A stretch of DNA of 64,000 nt from an uncultured Acetatifactor sp. (GCA_910580225.1 CAJTXE010000001.1:310809-374808); one strand, 5' to 3'. Counted from the first letter of the stretch, positions 24,211-33,810 are shown. The notes: generated from the sequence alone by a model not told the origin. Numbers and translations are program-made.

Positions 24211-25395
24211 ATGGGCGGAAAAAATGCAGATGTGGGAATTGTGACCTTTCATTGTTCGAATAATTATGGTGCCATGCTCCAGGCGTACGGGCTGAAGCGC
24301 TTTTTACTGGATCATAACATAGAGGCGGAAATCGTCCGCTATGAGCCGCCGTATATGACAGGCAGGCACTGGTGGATTCCCTATGCGCCGATCCAGGGAC
24401 TGAAAGGGCGCATCTGGGGACTGTTCCATCTGTGGAATGGCTTCTGGAGCCATATGCAGGTACGGGAGGATTTTTCCAGGCAGCGGGCAAACATGAACCG
24501 GTTCCGACGGGAGTACCTGCTGGAAAAGGGACAGCGGAAGATGGTATCCGTCCTGGGATTTCGGAGAATGTCCTGCCGGTATTACATTGTGGGAAGCGAT
24601 CAGATCTGGAATCCGGCCATCACCTGTGGATTGCGGAAGGCTTATTTTGGGGCTTTTGCGGCAAAGCGGAAGGAGAAGGTGATAGCTTATGCTGCCAGTT
24701 TCGGCGGGGCTTCCATTCCGCCGCGGTATGACAAGAGATTCTCACAGCTGGTTCGACATGTGGATGCTCTTTCCGTGCGGGAGGAGGCAGCAGTGCCCTA
24801 TGTGAAGAAATTTTATCCTGGGGAGGTGCGGGCAGTACTGGACCCGGTCTTTTTTACCGGCAGGGAGGTGTGGCGGGCGGCAGAGAAAATACCCCGGCAG
24901 AAGGGTTATATCTTCGTATATGTGACGGAGCCAAATCGGAATATGGAGGATTATGCCAAAAAGCTGTCTTCGGAGAAGCATCTGCCGGTCATTGAGGTGT
25001 GTGCAGGACTGCAGGGCAGGGACCAGGGATTTCAGACGGATGTGACCGCAGGTCCTGCGGAATTTCTGGGCTATATCCACCATGCGGAATATGTGGTGAC
25101 AAATTCCTTCCATGCGGTGGCGTTCAGCATTATTTACCGGAAAAAGTTCCTGGCCTTTGCCCACAGCAGCTTGAGCGCCAGGCTGCAGAATATTCTGCAG
25201 ATTCACGGCCTGGAGAACAAAATATGCCGGGACGGCGATAGAAAGGATATTGATCTCCGGGTGGATTGGGAAGAGGTAGACAGGAGGACGGCGGAAGCGG
25301 TGAAGGAGTCAGGAGACTTTCTGCTGGAAAATCTGCAGGGAGCGATGTTGAATACAGGCAGAAAGACTACGGCGGGAAGATGGGGACAACAATGA
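24211..25395 (+). CDS. Polysaccharide pyruvyl transferase family protein
   Basis: A 394-residue protein of the CsaB/WcaK/AmsJ group, which adds ketal pyruvate from phosphoenolpyruvate to sugars. Evidence: IVTFHCSNNYGAMLQAYGLK at the N-terminus, VGSDQIWNP, AYAASFGG, LSVREEAAVPYV, LDPVFF and TNSFHAVAFSIIYRKKF, all family landmarks in the right order. It is followed through an ATGA overlap by the FrhB-like gene, a pairing frequent in gut Firmicute and Bacteroidetes glycan loci. Pyruvylation would give the polymer negative charge. The target sugar is unknown. Confidence 0.88.
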   Translation: MGGKNADVGIVTFHCSNNYGAMLQAYGLKRFLLDHNIEAEIVRYEPPYMTGRHWWIPYAPIQGLKGRIWGLFHLWNGFWSHMQVREDFSRQRANMNRFRREYLLEKGQRKMVSVLGFRRMSCRYYIVGSDQIWNPAITCGLRKAYFGAFAAKRKEKVIAYAASFGGASIPPRYDKRFSQLVRHVDALSVREEAAVPYVKKFYPGEVRAVLDPVFFTGREVWRAAEKIPRQKGYIFVYVTEPNRNMEDYAKKLSSEKHLPVIEVCAGLQGRDQGFQTDVTAGPAEFLGYIHHAEYVVTNSFHAVAFSIIYRKKFLAFAHSSLSARLQNILQIHGLENKICRDGDRKDIDLRVDWEEVDRRTAEAVKESGDFLLENLQGAMLNTGRKTTAGRWGQQ

Positions 25396-26513
25396 AATTA
25401 TATGAAGAGAAAGGGGCTTGCTGCGGATGCGGCGCATGTGCCGATATCTGTCCCACAGGGGCGGTCAGCATGGTTTCGGACAGGGAGGGATTCCGATATC
25501 CTGAAATAGATGAGAAAAAGTGTATAAATTGCCGGCGATGCGAGTTGGTCTGTCCATTGAAGACGGAAAAAGAGGAGACAGCGGAATCTTCTTATTTTGG
25601 GGCGCAGGCCAAAAGAGAAGCACTCCGATATGCCAGTTCCTCCGGCGGCGTCTTCCCTGTATTGGCGGAGTATGTGTTTCGACGACAGGGAGTGGTCTAC
25701 GGGGCAGCCTATGATCAGAATATGGAAGTGGTACATCAGGAGGCCTGGAATCAAAAGGAGCTGGAAGCGCTGAAGAGGACGAAATATGTGCAGAGCAGTC
25801 TGCAGGGGATTTTCCGCAGAGTCCGGGAGCGGCTGGAGGAAGGAAGATGGGTGCTGTTTAGCGGCACGCCCTGTCAGACCCGGGGATTGAGGCTGTTTCT
25901 GGGGAAGTCCTGTCCCAGGCTGATTATTGTGGATCTGGTATGTTATGGGGTTCCTTCCCCTGGGCTGTGGCAGGACTATGTAAAGTATCTGGAACGGAAA
26001 TCCGGCGGAAAGATGACGGATTTTTCCTTCCGGGATAAGCGAAACCGGGACAACGGCCATACCTGTTCTTACACGGCGGGAGGAAGGGAGCGGTCAGTCT
26101 CTCTTTTCGGAGACAGCTATGCCAGGATGTATTTTGCGGATTACAGTATACGCCCTTCCTGTTATGCCTGTGAATTCTGTACGCCGGAGCGAAGCAGTGA
26201 TTTTACGTTGGGAGATTTCTGGGGAATCGAGAGGGTTCGGCCGGACAGGGAAGACGGAATGGGAACCTCTCTTGTGATTCTTCACACAGAGAAGGCCAAG
26301 GGCGTCTGGGAACAGATGAAAGGAGACTTGCATTGGTTTCCATGCAGGCGGGAGGAAATTCTCCAGCCCAGGCTGCGGGAAGCGACGAAGAAGCCGGAAG
26401 GACGGGGGCTGTTTATGCACTTGTACGCAGTACTTCCGTTTTCCATATTCCGTATGCTTTTTGTATGGCACATGTCCCGAAGGGATCTGTGGAGGAGGCT
26501 TATCAGGAAGTGA
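25392..26513 (+). CDS. FrhB-like iron-sulfur/flavin oxidoreductase of glycan locus
   Basis: A 373-residue protein of the coenzyme F420 hydrogenase/dehydrogenase beta-subunit family. The N-terminal ferredoxin domain has two complete 4Fe-4S motifs (CxxCxxCxxxCP at residues 11-22, and CINCRRCELVCP). The FrhB N- and C-terminal domains follow, with SSGGVFPVLAEY, FSGTPCQTRGL, VCYGVPSPGLW and SDFTLGDFWGIE. The organism is unlikely to use F420; in glycan clusters the role of these proteins is unsettled. The ATGA overlap with the pyruvyl-transferase gene suggests joint function. Start at 25392. Confidence 0.85.
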   Translation: MKLYEEKGACCGCGACADICPTGAVSMVSDREGFRYPEIDEKKCINCRRCELVCPLKTEKEETAESSYFGAQAKREALRYASSSGGVFPVLAEYVFRRQGVVYGAAYDQNMEVVHQEAWNQKELEALKRTKYVQSSLQGIFRRVRERLEEGRWVLFSGTPCQTRGLRLFLGKSCPRLIIVDLVCYGVPSPGLWQDYVKYLERKSGGKMTDFSFRDKRNRDNGHTCSYTAGGRERSVSLFGDSYARMYFADYSIRPSCYACEFCTPERSSDFTLGDFWGIERVRPDREDGMGTSLVILHTEKAKGVWEQMKGDLHWFPCRREEILQPRLREATKKPEGRGLFMHLYAVLPFSIFRMLFVWHMSRRDLWRRLIRK

Positions 26514-26572
26514 GTGCGTTTTTGGGAAGCATGGGGGAAGACAGGAACGGGAGGGAAGAAAGGGAGACACGC

Positions 26573-28276
26573 ATGTTTAAAATGTTCGGTTATCTGACAG
26601 GAATACTGGAGAAAAGGGAGCAGAGAACCTGGAAGCTTTACGGGATATTCGGCCTTGTGAGCCCGGTGGTGGATATCTTCAGCTTTTCCGTGATTATTTA
26701 CATTATCAACAGAGTGGCGGAGGAAAACAGGGCCTCCGAAAAATTGACTGTATTTACGTTGTTTATGGTGGTTCTCTCCCTGATGAAGTGTTTGTTCGAG
26801 TTGTATAAAAGTAAAATTTCCAACCGGTTTATCTATGACGGCGCCCAGAAGCTGTCTATGAAAGTCTATGAACTGATGATGAAAGAGGATCTGACGGAAC
26901 ATAACAGGAAGAGCGCCATGCAGGCATTGAACCTGGTCCGCAACGATACCACCAGCTGCATACAGATGATTGTGGACTGTATTGGAATCGCGGTGAACGG
27001 CATTACCATGGCCGGGTATGCATTGCTGCTGATTCTGGTATCCAGATGGGTGGGAGTATTAAGCTGTGCAGTATTGCTGCTGCTTATGGCATTTGTGTTC
27101 TTAAGAACCCGGGCCCGGATGAAGGCTTACGGGGAGAAAAGCAGGGCCTGTTCGATCAAGGCCAATTCCCAGATTACCATAGCGTTCGGTTCTTTTAAAG
27201 AGATGAAAATTGATGATCGCTCGGCTTTTGTCCTGGGAAAATACGAAGGTGCCAGCAGTGATTACGCCAGGGTGCAGGGGGAGTACAAGTACAAGCTCAA
27301 CAGCATCGGTGTTATTCTGCAGAATTCCATTATGGCGGCTATGTTTGTGGTATTGGCTGTGATTTTGATGTTTGGAACCAATCTGGCGGCTGTGCTGGCC
27401 CCAATGGTGGTGTACATTACGGCATTGGTCCGGATGCTGCCTATGGCTTACAGTGTATTAAGCGGGATGAACAATGTGGAATTTGCCCGAAAATCTTATG
27501 AAGCGGTCAGGGAAGGGATGTCGGCTTATGAGGAGATGAAGGCTGAAGAGGAACGGTTTGGGAATATGCGTCAGAAGCAGCTGACCTTTCAAAAGGGTGT
27601 TTTCGTCAGAAATCTGACTTTCGGTTACAATGACAGAGTAAAAATATTTGAGGATGCTTCCATTGATATACCGGTGGGTTGTTCCATTGCTGTTATCGGG
27701 GCTTCGGGGGCAGGCAAGACTACCTTTGTGGATTTGCTTCTGGGATTGCTTTCGCCGGAGAGCGGTCATGTTTTCTTTGATGACTATGATATAGTAGAAA
27801 AGCGGGATTCGGAAGGGCCCTGCAGAGCCAGTATGGGCGAACTGGTAAGTTATATTCCCCAGACTGTATATCTGAATGGAGAGACAATACAGAATAATGT
27901 GGCCTTTTTTGAGGATGAGAAGGAAATCGATGAGGCCAGAGTGGAAGAATGTCTCAAATGCGCTCAGATATGGGAGGATGTACAGCGGATGCCGGAGGGG
28001 GTACACACTCTCATCGGAGAGAACGGAACTGCCATCTCCGGGGGCCAGCGCCAGCGGATTGCGTTGGCCAGGGCATTGTATAAGGATTTCGAGCTGCTGG
28101 TTATGGATGAGGCCACCGCGGCGCTGGATATGGAGACGGAAATGGCCGTGATCGATTCCATCCGCCAGATTAAGGAGAACAAGACCCTGCTCATGGTGAC
28201 TCACCATATGAGCCTGGCCAATGAGTGCGATGTGGTTTACCGGATCGAGAACAGGAAGATTGTGCAGGTGAAATGA
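26573..28276 (+). CDS. ABC exporter, fused permease-ATPase
   Basis: A 567-residue half-transporter. The N-terminal membrane domain has about six helices (residues 20-330); the ATPase carries Walker A GASGAGKTT, the Q-loop segment YIPQTVYL, signature ISGGQRQRIALARAL, Walker B LLVMDEATAAL and the H-loop MVTHHMSL. It probably works as a homodimer and resembles MsbA/PglK-type exporters that flip lipid-linked sugars, which fits the locus, although peptide or drug export cannot be excluded. I chose ATG 26573 with GGGAG at 26562; an in-frame ATG at 26531 is possible. No ligand is visible. Confidence 0.85.
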   Translation: MFKMFGYLTGILEKREQRTWKLYGIFGLVSPVVDIFSFSVIIYIINRVAEENRASEKLTVFTLFMVVLSLMKCLFELYKSKISNRFIYDGAQKLSMKVYELMMKEDLTEHNRKSAMQALNLVRNDTTSCIQMIVDCIGIAVNGITMAGYALLLILVSRWVGVLSCAVLLLLMAFVFLRTRARMKAYGEKSRACSIKANSQITIAFGSFKEMKIDDRSAFVLGKYEGASSDYARVQGEYKYKLNSIGVILQNSIMAAMFVVLAVILMFGTNLAAVLAPMVVYITALVRMLPMAYSVLSGMNNVEFARKSYEAVREGMSAYEEMKAEEERFGNMRQKQLTFQKGVFVRNLTFGYNDRVKIFEDASIDIPVGCSIAVIGASGAGKTTFVDLLLGLLSPESGHVFFDDYDIVEKRDSEGPCRASMGELVSYIPQTVYLNGETIQNNVAFFEDEKEIDEARVEECLKCAQIWEDVQRMPEGVHTLIGENGTAISGGQRQRIALARALYKDFELLVMDEATAALDMETEMAVIDSIRQIKENKTLLMVTHHMSLANECDVVYRIENRKIVQVK

Positions 28277-28515
28277 AGCCGGACCCGGGCAGGAACGCAT
28301 AGACAAAAAGCCGGGAAAAGATTCGTCAGAATGCAGAACAGCCCCACGAGTGAGGAGAGCTGTTAAAAACCGCTGCGGAGCAGGGACCAACAGGAGTGCA
28401 GAGCAGCTGTCAGCAGGGAAAGCCGGCATTTGGGAACTGAAATACAGCACAGTCTATGGGAGCCGGAAGGGTACGGCCTGAAAGAGGCGGGACAGAAAAC
28501 GAGGAGGCAAGGCAT

Positions 28516-29535
28516 ATGGCACAGGAAGAATACAAATTGCAAGGCGGCAGAGTCTCTGTCGTCACTCCGGTCTACAACGGGGAATCCCATCTGCCGGCGA
28601 TGCTGGATTCCGTGCTGGCCCAGACATATCCCGATATGGAGATGATTCTGGTAGATGACGGGTCCACAGACGCAACCATAAAGGTGGCGGAGACATATCG
28701 GGAGAAATTTACCGCCAGAGGTTACAAATATCGGATTGTGGCGGCGGAGCATAAGAACGCTTCCGGAGCCATCAACAAAGGTCTGCCCTATGTGACGGGA
28801 GAATATCTGATCTGGCCGGACAGTGACGACATCCTGAAGCCGGAATCCGTGACAAAGCGGGTGGAATATCTGCGCAGTCACCCGGAATATGCATGCGTCA
28901 GATCCCTGTCCTGGTATTTTGACCAGGAGACCGGGGAAGTGCTTGAGAAAGCGGACGAACAGAGGGGAGATCTGTCAAAAGAGGAGCTGTTCTGGGATAT
29001 TCTGGAGTCCCGGACCTTTGTCTGCTGCGGCTGCTATATGCTGAAATCGGAGAGTTTTTTTGCCATCTATCCGGAGCGGAGAATACCCGAATACAATGTG
29101 GGTCAGAATTTTCAGATGCTGCTGCCGTTTCTGTATCGATACAGCTGTCCGACGATTCGGGAAGAGCTTTACGGCGTGGCGGTCAGGAAGGGGAGTCATT
29201 CCAGAACGGAGCTGACACAGGAGCAGGAGGAGAAAAAATATTCGGATTACGAAAAACTTATAGATGAAATTACGATAATCTGCCAAATTGAAGATAAGAG
29301 TTCTCTGGACCGCATCACATGCTGGAAGGCTGCAAGGAGGTATCGGATTTCACTGAAATACGGACGGAAAAGGGATGCGCTGGCAGCCTTGCACAGACTG
29401 CGCGGCTGCGGAGGCTTCCATGTGGGTGAGGCTTTGAAGGAGGTTATCTGGGCCTGTTTTGTAAAGGGATGGGTGGCGGAGAAAATATATCCCCTTTATC
29501 GCAGAATATGCAGAAGAGACCTGTCATCCCGTTGA
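28516..29535 (+). CDS. GT2 family glycosyltransferase
   Basis: A 339-residue GT-A enzyme. VVTPVYNGESHLPAMLDSVL, LVDDGSTDATIKV, ASGAINKGLPYVTGEYLIW and the PDSDD metal motif are intact; the C-terminal half is helical and basic. Start ATG 28516 with GAGGAGG at 28501-28507. The 239-base spacer upstream shows no terminator or clear promoter. The next gene is on the opposite strand with its stop 27 bases away. Confidence 0.86.
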   Translation: MAQEEYKLQGGRVSVVTPVYNGESHLPAMLDSVLAQTYPDMEMILVDDGSTDATIKVAETYREKFTARGYKYRIVAAEHKNASGAINKGLPYVTGEYLIWPDSDDILKPESVTKRVEYLRSHPEYACVRSLSWYFDQETGEVLEKADEQRGDLSKEELFWDILESRTFVCCGCYMLKSESFFAIYPERRIPEYNVGQNFQMLLPFLYRYSCPTIREELYGVAVRKGSHSRTELTQEQEEKKYSDYEKLIDEITIICQIEDKSSLDRITCWKAARRYRISLKYGRKRDALAALHRLRGCGGFHVGEALKEVIWACFVKGWVAEKIYPLYRRICRRDLSSR

Positions 29536-29561
29536 TGGGTCGGGAGGGATCCCGGGCCCTT

Positions 29562-30617
29562 TCAACGTCGCTGCAGATAAGTATAACTGATTCTGGAAAT
29601 CAGAGCAGTCATGGGATAGCAGCCAAAGCGGAAGACGGCAACCAGAATTTTCCGGGGAAGGATACCGGTGGTGGGGTTGCAGGGCATCGCTTCCCGGTAG
29701 AGGCTGTTTCGGCGCATCTTTCGGCAGATGCGGCGGTTTTCCCGATAGGTTCTGGGGCTAAGAGGACTGAAAACTTCCCGGATGAGGACATAAGTAAGGT
29801 TTTCCAGGGCATAGGAATAATATGCTTTCCGCAGGGGGGAGAATCTGCGGCTTTGTTCCAGAGTATTCCGGACAGCCTCCAGCAGCCGGATATGGTTATC
29901 ATGCAGCTCCGGATAGAATCGATGGGAGGAAGAGTCTCCGTGAATATCGTAGAAATAGACTGTTCTGGGGATGTAGGTACAGGAGTCGGCCTTCAGCTGA
30001 TATTCCAGGTTGAAAAGGAGATCTTCTCCGATTCGGATATCCGGCGAGAATCGGATGGTATATCGGTCCAGAATGCTTTTTCTGTAGGCTCTCCCACAGG
30101 GAGTCCGGAAATCGGCGCAGCAGCCCGCAACCAGGGGACTGGGTACCAGGATGCGTTCGATGAGCCGAAGCATTTCGTCGCCCTGCCAGCAGTATGCCTT
30201 TGCAGCTGTATTTTCCGTGTTCCTGCAGGGTGTCTGTGTGTCTGCGGAGGGCGCTCCGGAGACATGCTGTGCAAAATGAAACAGAAGAAGATCCTGTTCC
30301 TGATACGCTTCTTTTTCTACCAGGGGCAGAAAATCCGGCGAAATGAAATCATCCGCGTCCAGGAAAACGATCCATTCTCCCCGGGCTTCACGGATGCCTC
30401 TGTTTCTGGCGGCAGATACGCCCTGATTTTGCTGGGTGATGAACCGGATGCGTCTGTCTTCAGCGGCATAGCGGGAACAAATCCGGGGGCTGTCGTCGGT
30501 GGAGCCGTCGTTGACCAGCAGAATTTCCAGGCTGCTGCAGGGGGAGTTGCGTACGGAATCGATGCATCGTGCCAGATAAGGCTGGGCATTGTATACAGGA
30601 ATAATCACGGATATCAA
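29562..30617 (-). CDS. GT2 family glycosyltransferase (TTG start)
   Basis: A 351-residue GT-A enzyme with ISVIIPVYNAQPYLARCID, LVNDGSTDDSPRIC, NQGVSAARNRGIREARGE and FLDADDFISP; RIGEDLLFNLEY marks the acceptor-side loop. The first half resembles the 23031 enzyme, but without that enzyme's insert. The start is TTG at 30617 with AAAGGAGG eight bases upstream, the only good site. It is divergent from the gene at 30742 and convergent with the gene at 28516, so it is a separate transcription unit inside the island. Confidence 0.86.
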   Translation of the reverse strand: MISVIIPVYNAQPYLARCIDSVRNSPCSSLEILLVNDGSTDDSPRICSRYAAEDRRIRFITQQNQGVSAARNRGIREARGEWIVFLDADDFISPDFLPLVEKEAYQEQDLLLFHFAQHVSGAPSADTQTPCRNTENTAAKAYCWQGDEMLRLIERILVPSPLVAGCCADFRTPCGRAYRKSILDRYTIRFSPDIRIGEDLLFNLEYQLKADSCTYIPRTVYFYDIHGDSSSHRFYPELHDNHIRLLEAVRNTLEQSRRFSPLRKAYYSYALENLTYVLIREVFSPLSPRTYRENRRICRKMRRNSLYREAMPCNPTTGILPRKILVAVFRFGCYPMTALISRISYTYLQRR

Positions 30618-30741
30618 GGGGATTTCCTCCTTTATGGCGGAGACAGCGGCAGAAACCGCAGCAGTTTACGGTGCGCTGCCCTTTTTATCTAAATATAGTA
30701 TAATCCGTGGGAAAAAGCAATCTTTTTCAGGAGGCGAAGGA

Positions 30742-31731
30742 ATGTTTACATTTGTGGTTACATGTTACAATCAGGGAAAAGTGATACCCTATATGCTGGA
30801 AAGTATCCGATACCAGATTGAGCGATACGGGAAGGGGCAGACATTTCAGCTGATCCTTACAGATGACAGCTCGCAGGATGACAGCTGCGCTGTTATGGAC
30901 AGATGGCTTCAGAAGCACGGGAGACTGTTTGCCAGAGTCGACCGCCTGTATAGAAAGGAAAACGCCGGAATCTGTGTCAATTATGTGGATGCCTTAAGAC
31001 GCATAGAGGGGGAGCGGTTTACAGCAGTGAACGGAGATGATCTGATTGCCCCTTATAATCTGTTTGAGATTACGGCGAAACTGGATGAATATCATATGGT
31101 ATGCACGGCATTCCTGAAATTCACGGGCCAGGGTGACGTGATCAGCTCTTACGGTACCTATCTGGAGGTAGTACTGCAGAACTTCATTCGCGGAAAAATG
31201 TTATACCAATGTATAAAACTCGGCTTTCCGATCATGGGAACTGCTGTGTATCGGAAAGCCCTGCTGACAGAGAGTGTGCTGGATTTCATTCTGCGGTTCA
31301 GAACAGTGAACGACAGAGCCTGTTTTCAGAAGATACTGGATGAAACCAGGGATATCAGAGTATGTTATGTGAACAGACCGTTTATTTTATATCGGATTTC
31401 CACTAATTCCATATCCAACTTTGCCAGCCCTACCAGAGTCCTGCACAATCGGGAGGTGGCAGCGCTGTGCAGGGCGGCGCGGGAGAAGGAAAAATCACAT
31501 TGCTTTCGGCTGCTGCTTTCCTGGCAGGCGAAAGCGGCTGTCTTCAGGACAAAGAGCAATTCCCTGGTGCGGCTGGGACGTTTCGTTTCGCCGTATTTTG
31601 CCGTTATGTTCCTGCTGTATCTGTGCCATTTTCGGGAGATTCACAGGCTGGAACGACAGTTGGTGGACGGACACAATGAGAAATGCAGGGAACATTACCA
31701 TTTCCTGGAAAAGAGGATTTCTGTCCCATAA
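30742..31731 (+). CDS. GT2 family glycosyltransferase
   Basis: A 329-residue protein, last gene of the first glycan island. FVVTCYNQGKVIPYMLESI, LTDDSSQDDSC, KENAGICVNYVDALR and the metal motif VNGDDLIAPY are seen. Start ATG 30742 with AGGAGGCGAAGG at about 30729-30740. A TATAAT at 30699-30704 may be its -10 box, although no good -35 is spaced correctly. Donor and acceptor unknown. Confidence 0.83.
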   Translation: MFTFVVTCYNQGKVIPYMLESIRYQIERYGKGQTFQLILTDDSSQDDSCAVMDRWLQKHGRLFARVDRLYRKENAGICVNYVDALRRIEGERFTAVNGDDLIAPYNLFEITAKLDEYHMVCTAFLKFTGQGDVISSYGTYLEVVLQNFIRGKMLYQCIKLGFPIMGTAVYRKALLTESVLDFILRFRTVNDRACFQKILDETRDIRVCYVNRPFILYRISTNSISNFASPTRVLHNREVAALCRAAREKEKSHCFRLLLSWQAKAAVFRTKSNSLVRLGRFVSPYFAVMFLLYLCHFREIHRLERQLVDGHNEKCREHYHFLEKRISVP

Positions 31732-31769
31732 ACCATTCATTAAATCCTGTTATCGTGCAAAGAAACCTA

Positions 31770-31798
31770 TTGCCCAAAGATTCAATTTGTAGTAAACT
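31770..31798 (+). promoter_or_regulatory. Probable promoter of the nfeD-SPFH pair
   Basis: TTGCCC (31770-31775), 17-base spacer, TAAACT (31793-31798). It marks the return from glycan genes to housekeeping genes. Confidence 0.45.
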
Positions 31799-31869
31799 AA
31801 TGGTTACAGGTGGAGGAAAAGAGGAGAACCTGTAATGCGGCATAATCAGAAAGGCAAAGGAGGGATTAT

Positions 31870-32523
31870 ATGAATGAAATGCTGATTTTCTGGCTGGTTC
31901 TGCTGATTGTGTGTATCGGGATTGAGGTGCTGACGCTGGGACTCACCACCATATGGTTTGCCGGAGGAGCGCTGGTTGCCATATTTGCATCCCTGTTGTA
32001 TGCACCGGTTTTTGTCCAGATCATTTTGTTTTTCCTGGTATCCCTGCTGATGCTGTTTTTCACCAGACCCATAGCGGTGAAGTATTTTAACAGAGACAGG
32101 GTCAAGACGAATGTGGAGAGCATGGTGGGACGCCAGGCCATTGTCACAGGCGAGATCGACAATGTGAAAGCCATGGGGCAGGTGACGGTGAACGGCCAGG
32201 AGTGGACAGCCCGGAGCTGGGACGACAGAGTGAAGATTCCGGAGGGCGCAGTGGTGAAGGTTCGGGCGATCAATGGTGTAAAGTTGATTGTGGAGCCCGG
32301 AGATCAGCCCGATAGAAATGGTTTCCCTGATCAAAGAGGAGGCAATGAGGCGGCAGATTTTTCGGTAAAACGGTCTGAGGAGACGCTGACAGATAGGAAC
32401 GCCGGCCCGGATGCTGCGGTAAGGTCGGAAGCGGCGGAAGATTCGAAACCGGCAGAAGCGGGCAGTCCGGAAATGCCGGTGGAGTCGGGAGAAACGAAAG
32501 CTTCGGAAGAAGCAGGTGTATGA
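31870..32523 (+). CDS. NfeD family membrane protein
   Basis: A 217-residue protein. Two to four membrane helices lie in the first 75 residues (EMLIFWLVLLIVCIGIEVLT and onward), followed by the NfeD OB-fold domain (about 80-145; VGRQAIVTGEIDNV, GQEWTARSWDD, IPEGAVVKV). It lacks the ClpP-like protease part of long NfeD proteins. The last 70 residues are an acidic, low-complexity tail. Short NfeD proteins pair with SPFH partners, here the next gene, and are linked to membrane microdomain organisation. Start ATG 31870, with AGGAGG ahead. Confidence 0.88.
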   Translation: MNEMLIFWLVLLIVCIGIEVLTLGLTTIWFAGGALVAIFASLLYAPVFVQIILFFLVSLLMLFFTRPIAVKYFNRDRVKTNVESMVGRQAIVTGEIDNVKAMGQVTVNGQEWTARSWDDRVKIPEGAVVKVRAINGVKLIVEPGDQPDRNGFPDQRGGNEAADFSVKRSEETLTDRNAGPDAAVRSEAAEDSKPAEAGSPEMPVESGETKASEEAGV

Positions 32524-32691
32524 CAGGCGGAGGTCGAAGAGAGATTTCCGGGGCCGGAGAGCAGACCGCGGAAGCCTTGCGGCAGAAAGAAGACGTCCTT
32601 GGAACGAAACGGCAGCCTCCTCAAGAAAGGGAGGCTTACGGATAAAATTTAACAAACGCACTTTCAAACGGGGTGCAGAAAGAGGTATGTT

Positions 32692-33615
32692 ATGGAAATG
32701 TTTTGGGTATTGCTTGCGTTGGTAGTATTGGTATTGGTGATAGTGGCATCCTGCCTGAAGATTGTGCCTCAGGCACAGGCTTATGTGATTGAGCGTCTGG
32801 GGGCCTACCAGGGAACCTGGTCCGTAGGGTTTCACATCAAGGTGCCGTTCGTGGATAAGATTGCCCGGAAGGTGAATCTGAAGGAACAGGTGGCAGATTT
32901 CCCGCCCCAGCCTGTTATTACCAAGGATAATGTTACCATGCGTATTGATACCGTGGTATTCTATCAGATCACGGATCCCAAGCTGTTCACCTATGGTGTG
33001 GAGAATCCCATGATGGCGATCGAGAATCTGACGGCCACCACGCTTCGTAATATTATCGGTGATCTGGAGCTGGATCAGACATTGATCAGCCGCGAGACCA
33101 TCAATACGAAAATGCGCGCCAATCTGGATATCGCCACCGATCCCTGGGGTATCAAGGTCAACAGGGTGGAGCTGAAGAACATTATTCCTCCGGCAGAGAT
33201 TCAGAATGCCATGGAGAAGCAGATGAAGGCAGAGCGTGAGAGACGTGAAGCCGTTACCCGTGCAGAAGGCGAAAAGAAGGCCAAGATTCTGGAAGCGGAA
33301 GGTGCCAAAGAATCCGCAATCCTTCGTGCAGAGGCGGATAAGCAGTCTGCGATTCTTCGTGCAGAGGCCCAGAAGGAGAAGATGATTCGAGAGGCGGAAG
33401 GTGAAGCGGAAGCGATTCTGAAAGTGCAGCAGGCGAATGCGGACGGTATCAGGATGCTGAAGGAAGCCAGTGCGGATGACGCCGTATTGAAGATCAAGAG
33501 TCTGGAAGCATTCGAGAAGGTGGCAGACGGACAGGCTACCACGATCCTGCTTCCGGCAGAATTGCAGGGGATTGCAAGTCTTGCGGCTACCTGGAAAGAA
33601 AGTGTCAGGAAATAG
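32692..33615 (+). CDS. SPFH/band 7 (stomatin-like) protein
   Basis: A 307-residue protein with one N-terminal membrane helix (residues 3-23), the SPFH domain (IVPQAQAYVIERLGAYQGTW through INRVEL-type strands at about 165) and a long Ala/Glu coiled-coil (about 175-265) with repeated LRAEA units. The C-terminus ILLPAELQGIASLAATWKE matches the QmcA/YbbK type. Such proteins oligomerise into membrane-bound rings and partner with NfeD, encoded just upstream. A strong terminator follows. Confidence 0.92.
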   Translation: MEMFWVLLALVVLVLVIVASCLKIVPQAQAYVIERLGAYQGTWSVGFHIKVPFVDKIARKVNLKEQVADFPPQPVITKDNVTMRIDTVVFYQITDPKLFTYGVENPMMAIENLTATTLRNIIGDLELDQTLISRETINTKMRANLDIATDPWGIKVNRVELKNIIPPAEIQNAMEKQMKAERERREAVTRAEGEKKAKILEAEGAKESAILRAEADKQSAILRAEAQKEKMIREAEGEAEAILKVQQANADGIRMLKEASADDAVLKIKSLEAFEKVADGQATTILLPAELQGIASLAATWKESVRK

Positions 33616-33657
33616 TCCGCTATAAGCTTGTTTAAGACAGATAATTAAGACGGATGG

Positions 33658-33698
33658 ATAGTCGGTTTTTGAAAAGGATTTCAAAGACCGACTATTTT
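33658..33698 (+). terminator. Strong terminator after the SPFH gene
   Basis: ATAGTCGGT-(T)TTTGAAA-AGGA-TTTCAAA-G-ACCGACTAT: a long, nearly perfect hairpin followed by TTTT. Confidence 0.85.
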
Positions 33699-33781
33699 CA
33701 GTTACCGAAACGAATAGGTCAGGATGGGGACGGAAGGATTCCGGTGAGAACGCAATCTTGTGAGGTCTGGCGGATGGGGGG

Positions 33782-33810
33782 TTGAAAAAATACAGGCAAT
33801 GAAGTATATT
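33782..33810 (+). promoter_or_regulatory. Probable promoter of argF
   Basis: TTGAAA (33782-33787), 17-base spacer, TATATT (33805-33810). The AT-rich stretch across the -10 (TGAAGTATATTTATG) loosely resembles an arginine-repressor box, but too loosely to call one. Confidence 0.5.
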
